Assembly: GCA_026627065.1 (NCBI GenBank)
Contig: JAPNUO010000004.1
Location: 124,001-188,000 of the forward strand
Source: Bacillota bacterium
GTDB taxonomy: Bacteria; Bacillota; Sulfobacillia; Sulfobacillales; Sulfobacillaceae
Direction: 5' to 3'
Length of the DNA stretch: 64,000 nt
Shown here: in pieces, positions 1 to 8,857 of the stretch
Layout: each line of letters begins with the position of its first letter
Numbering within the stretch: position 1 is the first letter of the stretch
Program-made: the position numbers and the translations under genes
The notes under the pieces: model-generated
What the model was told of the DNA's origin: nothing
Databases searched by the model: none
Seen by the model: the letters and a program-made list of their open reading frames with translations, nothing else

Positions 1-228
1 AGTGCCCCAGATGCAATGGGGCGGCCAGGGTCCCCCTCGGGCGATGAACGAGATGTGGTCGGAAGGGTGGGCGTCCTGAGTGGTGATGATGCGATGAGGG
101 CTCGACCAAAACCGGTCAACCCAAGACTGCACCACGGGAAGGATGGCATCGCCCTCCGGGACGGCTAATGCGCCGCCAGCACAAAAGTCCCGCTGGAAAT
201 CAACGATAATGAATGCTTCCTGGGACAT
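1..228 (-). CDS. pncA: Nicotinamidase (partial, 3' end outside window)
   Basis: This is the N-terminal 76 residues of a nicotinamidase, which hydrolyses nicotinamide to nicotinate and ammonia in cytoplasmic NAD salvage. Visible are the catalytic Asp10 in VDFQRDF, the LAVPEGD segment, and the metal-site residues Asp52, His54, His58 and His71 in the QDAH...H and GGPWPPHC blocks, which match the family pattern. The Lys and the nucleophilic Cys would lie beyond the window edge. The ATG is preceded by GGGAGG at good spacing. A general isochorismatase-like hydrolase is less likely because the GGPWPxHC block is typical of nicotinamidases. Confidence 0.88.
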   Translation of the reverse strand, partial: MSQEAFIIVDFQRDFCAGGALAVPEGDAILPVVQSWVDRFWSSPHRIITTQDAHPSDHISFIARGGPWPPHCIWGT

Positions 229-341
229 CCGAGTGCCTCCCTTCCGGGCTAATTTTCCTTCATTTTAGCACGTGAGCACGCATGCAGGGATGCCGCCGGA
301 GTCCGCCTCCTGGGCCGACGGCCTTGACGGATCACGCGGGC

Positions 342-1310
342 TTACGGCGCCTGGACGCTCACATCCAGCGATTGTGGCGTGCCGGGAGGCCTCGCGGGTT
401 CTCGTACCTCTTCAAACATAAAAGCCCGCATCGATTCCATGATTTGCCACGCTCGGGAATAAAATTGCTGAACAATGGGCCACCATTCCGCGTGAGCGCG
501 CGTCGGCAACGGGCTGCCTAGCGTGAGATACCGGGCGTGCTTCCCTGGCGGCGCGCAGTGGGGCGCTTCGGCGTGCGTCAGGCCGAGGCGGCGTTCGGGC
601 AGCACCAGATGATTGATCGTGGCCGGTTCTAACGCGTCGTGGAAATACTGAACCGAATAACCGCGCAACAAGGCCTCCTCGCCAAACCGCCGCAGGAGGC
701 GGGACGCGTCCCGGTGGCAGCAGGCGATAAGGTGCACGCTTTCCTCCAGCGAAGAAAAGGTTTCGTCCAGGAACAAGCTATAAGGTCCTTCCGGAGTTAG
801 CGGGACGCCGAAGAAGTGGGTGTCGTCGCCGGTGGTTGACGGGCCCAGTGGGGATAAATATTGGTGAATCCATTCCTCGACAACAGCCGTGAGCATGCCG
901 GAATCGGTGGGTTGATGCTGTTCGGCTTCGGTGCGGGCGAGGAGAGCGCCCATGAGGCAGGCTTTTAACTCTTGACGCAAGGATGGCCACGGACACCCGG
1001 GGCCGTGGACGGGTCCCACGCCATCAGCCTTGGGATCGAGGCCGGGAAATCCCGCGGAAAAGTACTGCGGATGAATCCATGCGCAGCGATTGTCATAATC
1101 CGCCAGACCGACCAGGGTCGACGGCGAGTACACCGAATGCCAGGCGATTAAACGAGCCGGTCGCTTCTGATCGTGAAGCAGCGCGGGCAAGACGGCGGCC
1201 GGATCGACAGACAAGACCGTGTCCATACTGCGCCGATGCAGGGCGTAAAAGTGGCGAAATCCGGAAGCGGTTTCTGCTTCGAGAAATGTTCGGAACAGCG
1301 AAGAACTCAT
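342..1310 (-). CDS. PRK06851-like protein lacking P-loops, hypothetical
   Basis: This is a 322-residue cytoplasmic protein of unknown function. Residues about 164-255 resemble the second half of PRK06851-type ATPases: a THFFGVPLTPEG segment, an alpha/beta stretch, then a Cys/His-type YFHDALEP block, a NHLVLPE block and an APH motif. Where those proteins carry the Walker A GxxGxGKST, this one reads LIACCHRDASRLLRRF, so no nucleotide-binding loop is present. The N-terminal half also shows no P-loop. The start ATG is preceded by GGAGGTGCACT. The family assignment is from memory of sequence patterns and is moderate; the loss of the P-loop is seen directly. Confidence 0.55.
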   Translation of the reverse strand: MSSSLFRTFLEAETASGFRHFYALHRRSMDTVLSVDPAAVLPALLHDQKRPARLIAWHSVYSPSTLVGLADYDNRCAWIHPQYFSAGFPGLDPKADGVGPVHGPGCPWPSLRQELKACLMGALLARTEAEQHQPTDSGMLTAVVEEWIHQYLSPLGPSTTGDDTHFFGVPLTPEGPYSLFLDETFSSLEESVHLIACCHRDASRLLRRFGEEALLRGYSVQYFHDALEPATINHLVLPERRLGLTHAEAPHCAPPGKHARYLTLGSPLPTRAHAEWWPIVQQFYSRAWQIMESMRAFMFEEVREPARPPGTPQSLDVSVQAP

Positions 1311-1402
1311 AGTGCACCTCCACTGACGATGTAGGGCATCATACGCACGGTGGGGTGAAAGGGTGTCTAAGATCGGTATACTAAAACAAGGGAGGAGAAG
1401 GT

Positions 1403-2932
1403 TTGCAGCAAATGCGGCGGTCGGCAGAAGCCTTAGGTGTGCTGTTGGGAGCGCTAGCCCTGAGCCTGTGGCCAGGGTGGACGCTGAGTCCCACGGTTCT
1501 GGAGACCCTGCCTATTCGCCTGCTTGGCCCTCACAATACCCGTAGGAACGACGGCTATGAGGCGGCGAATCGGGTGTCGCCCATCATCCCGGGTTCCTAC
1601 GTGGCCGAGCGCGGGCCGCGTCTGATTGGCCTCCAATTCATCGGCGATGCCACCCAATCCTTAATGGACGACCACTTTCGGATTACCGTGGCGGGACCTC
1701 ACGGGCAGACGTGGTCCCGCGCTCCCAATGTTTACCGAAACGGATTTGTCGGGTGGAGGTTGGCTCGCCCCTGGAAACCTGGTCGATATCGCGTGAGTTT
1801 TGATTTTCCCGGGTTCGACATCGCGCCGCCTACCTGGACTGTCACCGTGAAAAGCGCGGCGATGGCGCCGCCCCGACCGTCGGATAGCGCGCGGGTGGTC
1901 ATCGATTCGCTCAACACCCTTCGCCGCACGCTGGGACTGGACCGGGTCTCTTGGAATCCGTCGCTGCAACTGGCCAGTACGGCGCACGATACGTATTTAA
2001 AGCAAAACGGGTACAATGCCCCGTCCTTTCACATGGAATCGCGCGGCCGCCCGGGATACACGGGACCGACGCCCTGGGCCCGGGATATGGCCTTTGGTTG
2101 GCCCTCGCCCCTGGCTGGTGAGGTCGGCATTGAGTGGACGGTGCCTTCGGCGATGGTGACGGTGGTGCAGGATTTGACCGACACCGTTTACCATCGCCTG
2201 TCCATTTTGTCGGACAATCTGTTAGCGTTGGGGGTGGCGGAAGATGCAGGGCCGCATGGCGCGGTGGTCATGGACCTCGGCTTTGGATACCGGAGCAATT
2301 TGCCCCCGGCCATCGTGTATCCGTATAACGGGCAGCCGGGGGTGCCCACAGCCTGGGTGGACATCGAATCGCCCAATCCTATGCCGCAGGGCTATGGCCA
2401 CATTTTCGGCTATCCTATTACCGCCGACTTTCCTACCGCCTCCCGCTTGAGCGGCGTAAGAGTGTGGTTGGTTTCGAATCGCCAGGTCGTGCCCGTTGTG
2501 ACGGATGCGCCCGGGGTCAACGGCATGCAGCCGAATCAAGTTGGGATGGTGCCACTAAAGCCTCTGGCCCCTAACCGGATCTACGCGGCCCATCTGCTGG
2601 CGAAGGCGCTCTACAACAATGGCAGCGTCAGGCCGGTGCGGCTGAGTTGGCATTTTGCCACGGGCGGGGGGAGCCAGTCGGTGTCGGCGACGGTAGAGTC
2701 ACCGAGCAAGGTGGTGATTGCCGACATGACTGCGGGATCGGGCGTCACCATTGGCGGAGAACCGCTGAGCCTATACCGGCGCCTGCCGCGCCGGCGTTTG
2801 CGCCTGATTGCCCGCGGGAACACCAATTGGCAGGGACTGTGGACCTTTGCGTGGAAGCAGCATCCGGCGGGCGAGTATGAAGTGGTATCGGGCAGCGACA
2901 ACGCTGTGGTCTTCTGGTGGGGAGCGTCATGA
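1403..2932 (+). CDS. Secreted CAP (SCP/PR1-like) domain protein
   Basis: This 509-residue protein starts at a TTG placed about seven bases after GGAGGAG. Residues 1-30 form a signal-peptide-like hydrophobic segment. Residues about 70-150 look like a beta-rich domain. A CAP domain follows from about residue 165, with the N-terminal helix around LRRTLGLDRVSWNPSLQLAS, the His of STAHDTYL, HMESRGRPGYTGPTPWARD and a GEVG block. The C-terminal 200 residues look like a further beta-rich domain. Bacterial CAP proteins are usually extracytoplasmic and of unknown substrate. The stop overlaps the next gene's ATG (ATGA), so the two are probably translationally coupled. Confidence 0.8.
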   Translation: MQQMRRSAEALGVLLGALALSLWPGWTLSPTVLETLPIRLLGPHNTRRNDGYEAANRVSPIIPGSYVAERGPRLIGLQFIGDATQSLMDDHFRITVAGPHGQTWSRAPNVYRNGFVGWRLARPWKPGRYRVSFDFPGFDIAPPTWTVTVKSAAMAPPRPSDSARVVIDSLNTLRRTLGLDRVSWNPSLQLASTAHDTYLKQNGYNAPSFHMESRGRPGYTGPTPWARDMAFGWPSPLAGEVGIEWTVPSAMVTVVQDLTDTVYHRLSILSDNLLALGVAEDAGPHGAVVMDLGFGYRSNLPPAIVYPYNGQPGVPTAWVDIESPNPMPQGYGHIFGYPITADFPTASRLSGVRVWLVSNRQVVPVVTDAPGVNGMQPNQVGMVPLKPLAPNRIYAAHLLAKALYNNGSVRPVRLSWHFATGGGSQSVSATVESPSKVVIADMTAGSGVTIGGEPLSLYRRLPRRRLRLIARGNTNWQGLWTFAWKQHPAGEYEVVSGSDNAVVFWWGAS

Positions 2933-3762
2933 GCAGCGATTTTCCGTTAAAGCGGGTTGCCATTCGCGAGAATGTACCAATGGCCTACATGGAAGTGAAC
3001 ACCGGCGAGGATCCCATCATCTGGATTCACGGAATGGGCGCGTATCGTGAGAGCTTTCATGGGATCTTTGTGGATCCTCCGGTGCCCGGTCGGCATCTGG
3101 CGGTGGATTTGCCAGGGTTTGGCCATTCGGGGCACTGGCGGCGGGTGCACACGCTGAGGGACTACGTCCATGCGCTTCTCGATTTCATGGACGCTCTGAG
3201 CATTGCGCGGGCGGTGCTCGTCGGCCATTCGTTTGGCGGGATGGTGGCAGGCGAGACCGTGGTGGCGGCACCGGAGCGGATTCAAGGGGCGCTGTTTGTG
3301 TCTTCTGCGGGCTGGATGGCGCCGGAAAACGCCTTGAAGCCGACCCCCTCGGTTTTGCTGAATCGAGCAGGAATCTGGATTACCGGCCTCGATTTCTTTG
3401 GACGGCGGATGCTAGCGGCCTTGGGGGTGGCGCCCGAGCAGCTTGACCCGGAAGACCGCCGGCGCTTCCGCTGGGGTTGGCGGCATGCCTATGAGATGGC
3501 TCGCATGGGACAGTTTTATGAGAGTCCGCAGTTTGCCGAGCGGGTCTTAGCCGCCGGTCGCCCCCTGGCCCTGATTCATGGAGAACGGGACTTGCTCTTT
3601 CCCCTCGCCCGGCTCAGGGCGGTGGTGGGGGAGCGGGCGCCGCTTTGGGTTATCCCAGGCGCGGGGCATGTGCCGTTTTATTCTCACCCCGCCGAGTTCC
3701 GCCAAGTATTTCAAGCCGCTTACGCGTCTCTGGCGGATACCCCGCGTAATGGCAGCCGGTAA
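2929..3762 (+). CDS. Alpha/beta hydrolase
   Basis: This is a 277-residue alpha/beta-hydrolase-fold protein. It shows the HGMG oxyanion loop near residue 34, the strand DLPGFGHS, the nucleophile elbow GHSFGG, a late acidic segment (HGERDLLFP) and the catalytic His in GAGHVPF, in the family order. The substrate cannot be told from sequence; esters or lactones are typical. The ATG at 2929 overlaps the upstream stop and was chosen over an in-frame GTG 12 bases earlier because of the ATGA overlap. Its last 113 bases run antisense through the 3' end of the next gene. Confidence 0.85.
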   Translation: MSSDFPLKRVAIRENVPMAYMEVNTGEDPIIWIHGMGAYRESFHGIFVDPPVPGRHLAVDLPGFGHSGHWRRVHTLRDYVHALLDFMDALSIARAVLVGHSFGGMVAGETVVAAPERIQGALFVSSAGWMAPENALKPTPSVLLNRAGIWITGLDFFGRRMLAALGVAPEQLDPEDRRRFRWGWRHAYEMARMGQFYESPQFAERVLAAGRPLALIHGERDLLFPLARLRAVVGERAPLWVIPGAGHVPFYSHPAEFRQVFQAAYASLADTPRNGSR

Positions 3763-5104
3763 TTTTGGCAACAACCGGATCGAGCGCCGAAAGATCGCGG
3801 CGCGAGAGGTCGGTGATTCGCGTGTGCCCCATGGTGCGCAGGGAAATTTCCATTTCCTGGCGACAGCTCTCCAAAAAATTGTGAAGGCCCTGCGCTCCTT
3901 TCTCCGGGTCTAAGGGCAGTTTGGGGCGCGCGCGATAAAATACCAGGTCGGTCGGCGGGTAAAACGGTACGGCGGTGGTTATTTGGTAGTGCGCAATGGC
4001 AAACATGGCAATCGTGCCCAGCCCCACCGCATTGGCGCCCATGGCGTAGGCCTTCAGGAAGTCGCCCGGTTCGCGGAATCCTCCCGACACTAAGAGGTCG
4101 ACATCGTCGCGCGTGTGGGTGACTTCGAGGTGGCGAACCGCGCGGGCCAGGGCCATCAGGCTGGGGATGCCAAAGTGATCGGAGAGCGTGATAGGGGCGT
4201 TGCCCGTAGCGCCTTCGGTGCCATCGATGACGATGACGTCCACTTTGGCGTCCAAGGCGACATCCAAGTCGCGTTCCAGGTCGTCGCCGGCCCCCATTTT
4301 GAGGGCGATGGGAACGCCGTCGGTGACCGAGCGAAGGTAGGCAACCACATCTGCCAGGACCCGGGGATGCTTGGGGTCGTCCAGGAACAGGTCGGCGTGA
4401 ATGATGGGGGCTTCTCCTGGCTTCAGATGCATCATCCGCTTGATGTCATCCGAGACCTCGTCGGGGGTAGCAATCACGGCATTGCCAGGCATGGCCCCTT
4501 GCCCGACTTGGACCTCGATCATATCCGCCTGCCGCAAAATCTCCGGGTCACGGTTCCATGTCCAGCGTCCAAATTGCAGGACATAATGGGAGGCTAATTG
4601 GCGCTCTTCGGGAAGGAACGGTCCTTGGCCTGAATTGAGCGGAATGCGACTTAAACCCGACCCTTTGGCCAGTGCTAGGCGGGCTTCTTTGGTCAGCGCC
4701 AAACCGTAGGCCATGCCTGAAATATAGAGCGGCATCGCAATCGTGAGCGGTTTTTTGGCGCGGCGTCCCAGGGTGACGCTGAGGTCGACGGGTTCGCTTT
4801 CCAGCACGGGGCGGCGCGCGAGCTGTGCTGGCACGAAGGCGAGGTCATCGAAGCCGTGCACGGGCCGTGCCGATCCCATGGGGCGGATCACCACTTTCCC
4901 GGAATTCGCTCGCAACGAGGAATAGAGGAAATCGATGGGGGGGGTCGAGCGCATCGAGACGTAAAGCTCTGCCAGCGTGTCGCTCATGGGGCGCGTGAGA
5001 AGGATGTGAATGGATCGGCGGACAAAGTACGGCAAGACGAGAGCCAAGACGACAAGGATTACGAAGCCCGCGATGACGGCAGCTATCAGTACAGTCGCAA
5101 ACAT
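3650..5104 (-). CDS. FMN-binding glutamate synthase family protein, membrane-anchored
   Basis: This 484-residue protein has one N-terminal transmembrane segment (residues about 5-30) followed by a domain like the FMN/Fe-S central domain of glutamate synthase. Typical blocks are SGMAYGLALTKEARLALAKG, LNSGQGPFLPEE, the QVGQGAMPG strand, KMGAGDDLERD, DGTEGATGNAPI and VSGGFREPGDFLKAYAMGA. There is no glutaminase domain, so the ammonia donor is unknown and the reaction is unproven. ATG follows GAGGAGG. The C-terminal tail, from about residue 437, overlaps the convergent hydrolase gene. Confidence 0.85.
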   Translation of the reverse strand: MFATVLIAAVIAGFVILVVLALVLPYFVRRSIHILLTRPMSDTLAELYVSMRSTPPIDFLYSSLRANSGKVVIRPMGSARPVHGFDDLAFVPAQLARRPVLESEPVDLSVTLGRRAKKPLTIAMPLYISGMAYGLALTKEARLALAKGSGLSRIPLNSGQGPFLPEERQLASHYVLQFGRWTWNRDPEILRQADMIEVQVGQGAMPGNAVIATPDEVSDDIKRMMHLKPGEAPIIHADLFLDDPKHPRVLADVVAYLRSVTDGVPIALKMGAGDDLERDLDVALDAKVDVIVIDGTEGATGNAPITLSDHFGIPSLMALARAVRHLEVTHTRDDVDLLVSGGFREPGDFLKAYAMGANAVGLGTIAMFAIAHYQITTAVPFYPPTDLVFYRARPKLPLDPEKGAQGLHNFLESCRQEMEISLRTMGHTRITDLSRRDLSALDPVVAKITGCHYAGYPPETRKRLEILGGTRRGENKTAHAPRLG

Positions 5105-5440
5105 CGTTTTCGCCTCCTCGCTGTATCCTGCCCCATCTTCCGGAATCTACTCGCTCTTTATTGGACAAGGCTGTCCGACTGCCAGCATCCGACTCAAAAC
5201 CGCGGCGAAAAGCCGGATTGGTGGGCTGAAGACTATCGTGTCATAGACCCGGCGCCATCCCGCTCCGGCGCACCGGCGGTCCTTGGAATGCCGTCCGAAC
5301 CCCAGCGCCCGGAGTGCGCTTGCGGGAGGAACCTGTGATAAGGAAAGGTTCGCTTGCGGCATCCGCGCATGCGGCAGCGGTTGACGCTGCTCTGGTAAGA
5401 TAGTAGGAGAACCACGCGTTCGCAAGGGAGGGGAGGTCTC
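5105..5440. other. Intergenic region between divergent genes
   Basis: These 336 bases separate two divergently transcribed genes and must contain both promoters. It is GC-rich with several short inverted repeats. A TTGACG hexamer at 5381 is not followed by a convincing -10 at 16-18 bases. No riboswitch signature, tRNA or supported ORF was found. Confidence 0.4.
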
Positions 5441-6004
5441 GTGCAGAATGGCGAGGAGCGCCCGGCTTTGGAGTGGCACGGTTCCCTCAATCCGGAAGAA
5501 CCGGATTACCGGCACTGGGCCAAGCCTTCCGCGATTATGGTCTTGTTAACGCCAGCGGATCGCCCTTCGGTCCTGCTCATCGAACGGCCACACACCTTGA
5601 GCCATCACGGCGGGCAAATCGGTTGCCCCGGGGGGGCGGTCGACGTGCGTACGGATCGCACGCTCTGGGATACCGCGCGGAGAGAAACGCGCGAGGAAGT
5701 GGGGATTGAAGTGCCGCCAGCGGCGCTTTTGGGATGGCTCGATCCCGTGTATATTCCGCCCAGCGGATTTACGGTAGCTCCCGCCGTGGCGCTGTTGCCG
5801 GATTGGCCGAGAGTTTCGCCCGCGCCTCAAGAGGTGTCGGCCTACCATTGGGTTCCCCTTGGGCAACTGCGGCAGGTTCGACGCTACGCTCAACGCCTAG
5901 TGAGTCAGCGCACATATCAGATGGCTGAATTTCCTTTGGAGTGGGGGCTGGTCTGGGGGGCGACTGCGCGCGTGTTAGATCAACTGCTGGAAAAAATTCG
6001 ATGA
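5441..6004 (+). CDS. NUDIX hydrolase, CoA-pyrophosphatase (NudL)-like
   Basis: This is a 187-residue cytoplasmic NUDIX protein. The LLIERPHTLSHHGGQIGCPG block followed by GGAVD corresponds to the UPF0035 motif of CoA-cleaving NUDIX enzymes, and the Nudix helix is RRETREEVGIE. Such enzymes hydrolyse CoA to phosphopantetheine and 3',5'-ADP. The C-terminal WGLVWGATARVLDQLL block also matches NudL proteins. A GTG start follows GGAGGGGAGGTC closely. The stop overlaps the next gene's ATG, which starts a tightly packed run of four genes. Confidence 0.82.
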   Translation: MQNGEERPALEWHGSLNPEEPDYRHWAKPSAIMVLLTPADRPSVLLIERPHTLSHHGGQIGCPGGAVDVRTDRTLWDTARRETREEVGIEVPPAALLGWLDPVYIPPSGFTVAPAVALLPDWPRVSPAPQEVSAYHWVPLGQLRQVRRYAQRLVSQRTYQMAEFPLEWGLVWGATARVLDQLLEKIR

Positions 6005-6738
6005 CAAGGAAGACAGAGATGGTGATACGCGAGCTTTCGGAGCCGCACGAGTTCGCGGCCTTTAGCCGGCTGGAGGCCGAGATTTGGGGTGCGAACGACC
6101 CCACCCCGCGGGCGCTGCTGCACGTGTTTGCCCGACACGGAGGGGTTGTGCTGGGCGCCTACGACGGGGAGCGGCTGGTCGGCATTTCGCTGGGGTTTCC
6201 TGGCCTGGACCGCGAAGGTCGGACATATCTGCACTCGCATGTGTTGGGAGTGACGCCGGAGTACCGCGGCCGCGGCGTGGGTCAGGCTCTGAAACGCGCG
6301 CAGTGGGCTCATGCGGAACGGCTGGGGCTTCCATATGTAGGCTGGACGTATGATCCGCTCATGGCTCCTAATGCGTGGTTTAATCTCAAAGTGCTTGGGG
6401 CGACCGTGGCAGACGTGCTCGAGAATGCCTATGGTCCGCTTGACGACGCCATCAATGGCACGCTTCCGACCCATCGATTTTGGGTGTGCTGGAATCCCAC
6501 AAGTCGCCGCCCCGACGACCAAGGAGAGGAAGCGACTTTGGTCATCCCGGAGAATGTCGACTCTTTGCGCCGCCGCGATCCGGACGCGGCGCGAAGACAG
6601 CAGGAGGCGTTTTTTAGCGAGATTCGGCAACGATGGGCGGCAGGCTGGCGCATTGCCGGCGTAGAACGCGACTCCAGCCGCGTCTGGTACCGGTGGGTCC
6701 GGCGCAGCGAAGAGCGAGGTGGTGTCGATGAGAATTGA
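6001..6738 (+). CDS. COG3375-type GNAT acyltransferase
   Basis: This 245-residue protein has a GNAT fold in its first two thirds. The acetyl-CoA loop is seen as LGVTPEYRGRGVGQALKRAQ, and AERLGLPYVGWTYDPL and NAWFNLKVLGA are characteristic of COG3375. It overlaps the preceding stop (ATGA) and its own 3' end overlaps the racemase start by 11 bases. In Geobacillus and Deinococcus relatives an acyltransferase of this kind N-succinylates D-amino acids for an N-succinylamino-acid racemase, and that role is inferred here from the neighbour. The exact acyl donor is not determinable. Confidence 0.78.
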   Translation: MTRKTEMVIRELSEPHEFAAFSRLEAEIWGANDPTPRALLHVFARHGGVVLGAYDGERLVGISLGFPGLDREGRTYLHSHVLGVTPEYRGRGVGQALKRAQWAHAERLGLPYVGWTYDPLMAPNAWFNLKVLGATVADVLENAYGPLDDAINGTLPTHRFWVCWNPTSRRPDDQGEEATLVIPENVDSLRRRDPDAARRQQEAFFSEIRQRWAAGWRIAGVERDSSRVWYRWVRRSEERGGVDEN

Positions 6739-7897
6739 GGCCGTCAAACTGGATTTTGTCCAACTTCCGTTAAAAACGCCCTTCGAAACCTCTTTCGGCA
6801 TCGAACGAGTGAAGGCGACCTGGCTCGTGACGGTGATGGCCGAAGGGCTTGCCGGCTATGCGGAGTCGGTGGCCGACCAAGAGCCCTTGTACAGCGAGGA
6901 AACCCACGCCTCGGTCTACTTTGCGCTCAAAAACAGCGTGTTGCCGCGACTGGCCAACCGCGAGATTCGGCAACCGGAGGATGTGGACGCGTGGCTGCAG
7001 CCGATTCGGGGGAATCGCATGGCCAAAGCCGCGATTGAAATGGCGATCTGGGATTGGTTTGCCCGCCGTGACGGGATGCCGCTCTGGCGCCTGTTGGGCG
7101 GAGACCCCGAGCGTTTGAGGATACCGGTAGGGGTCTCCATTGGCATTCAGCCTAGCCTAGAACGGCTGGTAGAGGTGGCGGAAGCCTATTGGCGCCAAGG
7201 ATATCGGCGGCTGAAGGTGAAAATCAAGCCGGGAGTCGATGTTAAGCCCATTCAGCAATTGCGGCGCGCGCTGGGGCCGGATGTGCCTCTGATGGCGGAT
7301 GCTAATTCCGCCTACACACTAAACGATATGGAACGGCTCAAGGCCCTGGACGAGTGGAATCTCATGATGATAGAGCAGCCGCTGGCAGATGACGACATTG
7401 TGGATCACCATCTCCTGGCGCGCGAAATCAAGACGCCGGTCTGTTTGGATGAATCCATTCGCTCTAGTGAGGATGCGCGCAAAGCCCTCGAATTGGGCGC
7501 TTGCGCCATTATCAATATCAAAGTGGGACGGGTTGGCGGGCACGCGATGGCGCGGCGCGTGCATGATGTTGCCCAAATCCGGGGCGCACCGGTGTGGTGC
7601 GGGGGGATGCTGGAAACAGGCATTGGGCGCGCCCATAACCTTCACCTCAGCACGCTTCCCAATTTTCGCCTGCCCGGGGATACCTCGGCCAGTGACCGCT
7701 ACTTTGACGAGGACCTCATCGATCCGCCGTTTTCTCTCAATGACGACGGCACCCTGACCGTGCCGAGCGGTGCCGGGATTGGCGTGGTGCCCGACGGCAA
7801 GAGGGTCGCCCGCTACCGCACGCATCACGAGGAATGGCGAGTGACGGGGGACTGGGTGCGCCAGCCGTTTCCCCACGGGAAGCCGACGACGTTTTAG
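6728..7897 (+). CDS. N-acylamino-acid racemase / o-succinylbenzoate synthase family
   Basis: This 389-residue enolase-superfamily protein of the muconate-lactonising subgroup carries the catalytic KxK pair in LKVKIKPG, metal ligands in MADANS, IEQPL and LDESI, the second catalytic Lys in INIKVGRVGG, and CGGMLETGIGRA in the C-terminal barrel. The family racemises N-succinyl amino acids, makes o-succinylbenzoate for menaquinone, or does both. No other men genes are adjacent and an acyltransferase precedes it, which favours the racemase role. The ATG at 6728 has GAGGTGG seven bases upstream and was preferred to a GTG at 6719. Confidence 0.85.
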   Translation: MRIEAVKLDFVQLPLKTPFETSFGIERVKATWLVTVMAEGLAGYAESVADQEPLYSEETHASVYFALKNSVLPRLANREIRQPEDVDAWLQPIRGNRMAKAAIEMAIWDWFARRDGMPLWRLLGGDPERLRIPVGVSIGIQPSLERLVEVAEAYWRQGYRRLKVKIKPGVDVKPIQQLRRALGPDVPLMADANSAYTLNDMERLKALDEWNLMMIEQPLADDDIVDHHLLAREIKTPVCLDESIRSSEDARKALELGACAIINIKVGRVGGHAMARRVHDVAQIRGAPVWCGGMLETGIGRAHNLHLSTLPNFRLPGDTSASDRYFDEDLIDPPFSLNDDGTLTVPSGAGIGVVPDGKRVARYRTHHEEWRVTGDWVRQPFPHGKPTTF

Positions 7898-7930
7898 TTT
7901 AGGCGCCAAGCGATACAGGGAGGAGGCAGG

Positions 7931-8857
7931 GTGGTGGTCACAACGTATTTGCCGGCTGCCCTGGAGGACGAGTTTTTTAGCGCGCTGGCGCGCGCTCGAT
8001 TCCCGGGCATCATCGTGCCGTGGCGCTCATTGGCGCCTGAAGACCGTCCACGCGTCACGATTCTTGTGGGTTGGCACGTCCCCCAGGCCGTGATCGACGC
8101 GTTGCCCAATCTCGCCTGGATTCAGGCGGCCGGGGCTGGCGTGGACTGGACGCTCGACCTTTCTTGGCGAAAGACAATCGTGCTCACCCGCATGGTCGAC
8201 GTCTTCGGCCCGGAGATGGCGGAATATGCGCTGGCGGCGACCTTGGCTTGGGTGAAGGATTGGCCGCGGCTTTGGGCCCTCAATCAACAGCATCGGTGGG
8301 ATCCCTATCCCGTCAGGATGCTGGCATCGCTGACGGTCGGCATTTTGGGCGCGGGATCCATCGGCCAAGCGGTCATCCGCCTCTTTCACCCGCTGGTGAA
8401 AGAGGTGCGCGCCATGGGACGGCGCCAGCCGCGTCTCGCAGGGATCGCGGGCTATGCCGCCAGCGACGCCGCCTCCTTTTATCAGGGGCTGGATGCCTTG
8501 ATCGTGGTCGTGCCGTTGACCCCGTCGACCCATCATTTGGTCGGCCGGGACGCGTTTTCTCGCATGAGCCACGGAGCGTATGTCATCAATCTTAGTCGCG
8601 GAGCGGTGGTCGACACTTCCGCCCTGGTCGAGGCCGTGACTTCGGGGCAGCTTTCAGGGGCCTTTTTGGATGTGTTTGATGTGGAACCATTGCCGGAGGA
8701 CCATCGGCTCTGGTCCGTCCCAGGGATTACCGTCAGCCCCCACATGGCTGGGATGACGCGGGGAGAGCCGCTGGCTGAGCAGTTTCTTGCCAATTACGAA
8801 CGGTTTCAACGACATGAAGCGCTTGCAGGCGTTGTCGACCGGAGTCGGGGGTACTGA
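7931..8857 (+). CDS. D-isomer-specific 2-hydroxyacid dehydrogenase
   Basis: This 308-residue NAD(P)-dependent dehydrogenase has the Rossmann glycine motif VGILGAGSIGQ, the catalytic Arg in INLSRGAVVD, the Glu in DVFDVEPLP and the His in VSPHMAG. Enzymes of this family interconvert 2-oxo and D-2-hydroxy acids; the substrate is not predictable. The start is GTG at 7931 right after AGGAGG; a GTG three bases on is equally possible. Its stop overlaps the next ATG by one base (TGATG). With the racemase upstream it may take part in D-amino acid or 2-keto-acid metabolism, which is inference. Confidence 0.85.
   Translation: MVVTTYLPAALEDEFFSALARARFPGIIVPWRSLAPEDRPRVTILVGWHVPQAVIDALPNLAWIQAAGAGVDWTLDLSWRKTIVLTRMVDVFGPEMAEYALAATLAWVKDWPRLWALNQQHRWDPYPVRMLASLTVGILGAGSIGQAVIRLFHPLVKEVRAMGRRQPRLAGIAGYAASDAASFYQGLDALIVVVPLTPSTHHLVGRDAFSRMSHGAYVINLSRGAVVDTSALVEAVTSGQLSGAFLDVFDVEPLPEDHRLWSVPGITVSPHMAGMTRGEPLAEQFLANYERFQRHEALAGVVDRSRGY

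Noticed and set aside
282..521. 79-codon plus-strand ORF
   Set aside because: It lies antisense in the better supported PRK06851-like gene and has no ribosome site or recognisable product.
5105..5440. Possible FMN or cobalamin riboswitch because of an ACCGGCGGT string and a nearby flavoprotein gene
   Set aside because: The string is on the wrong strand for that gene and the other conserved boxes are missing.
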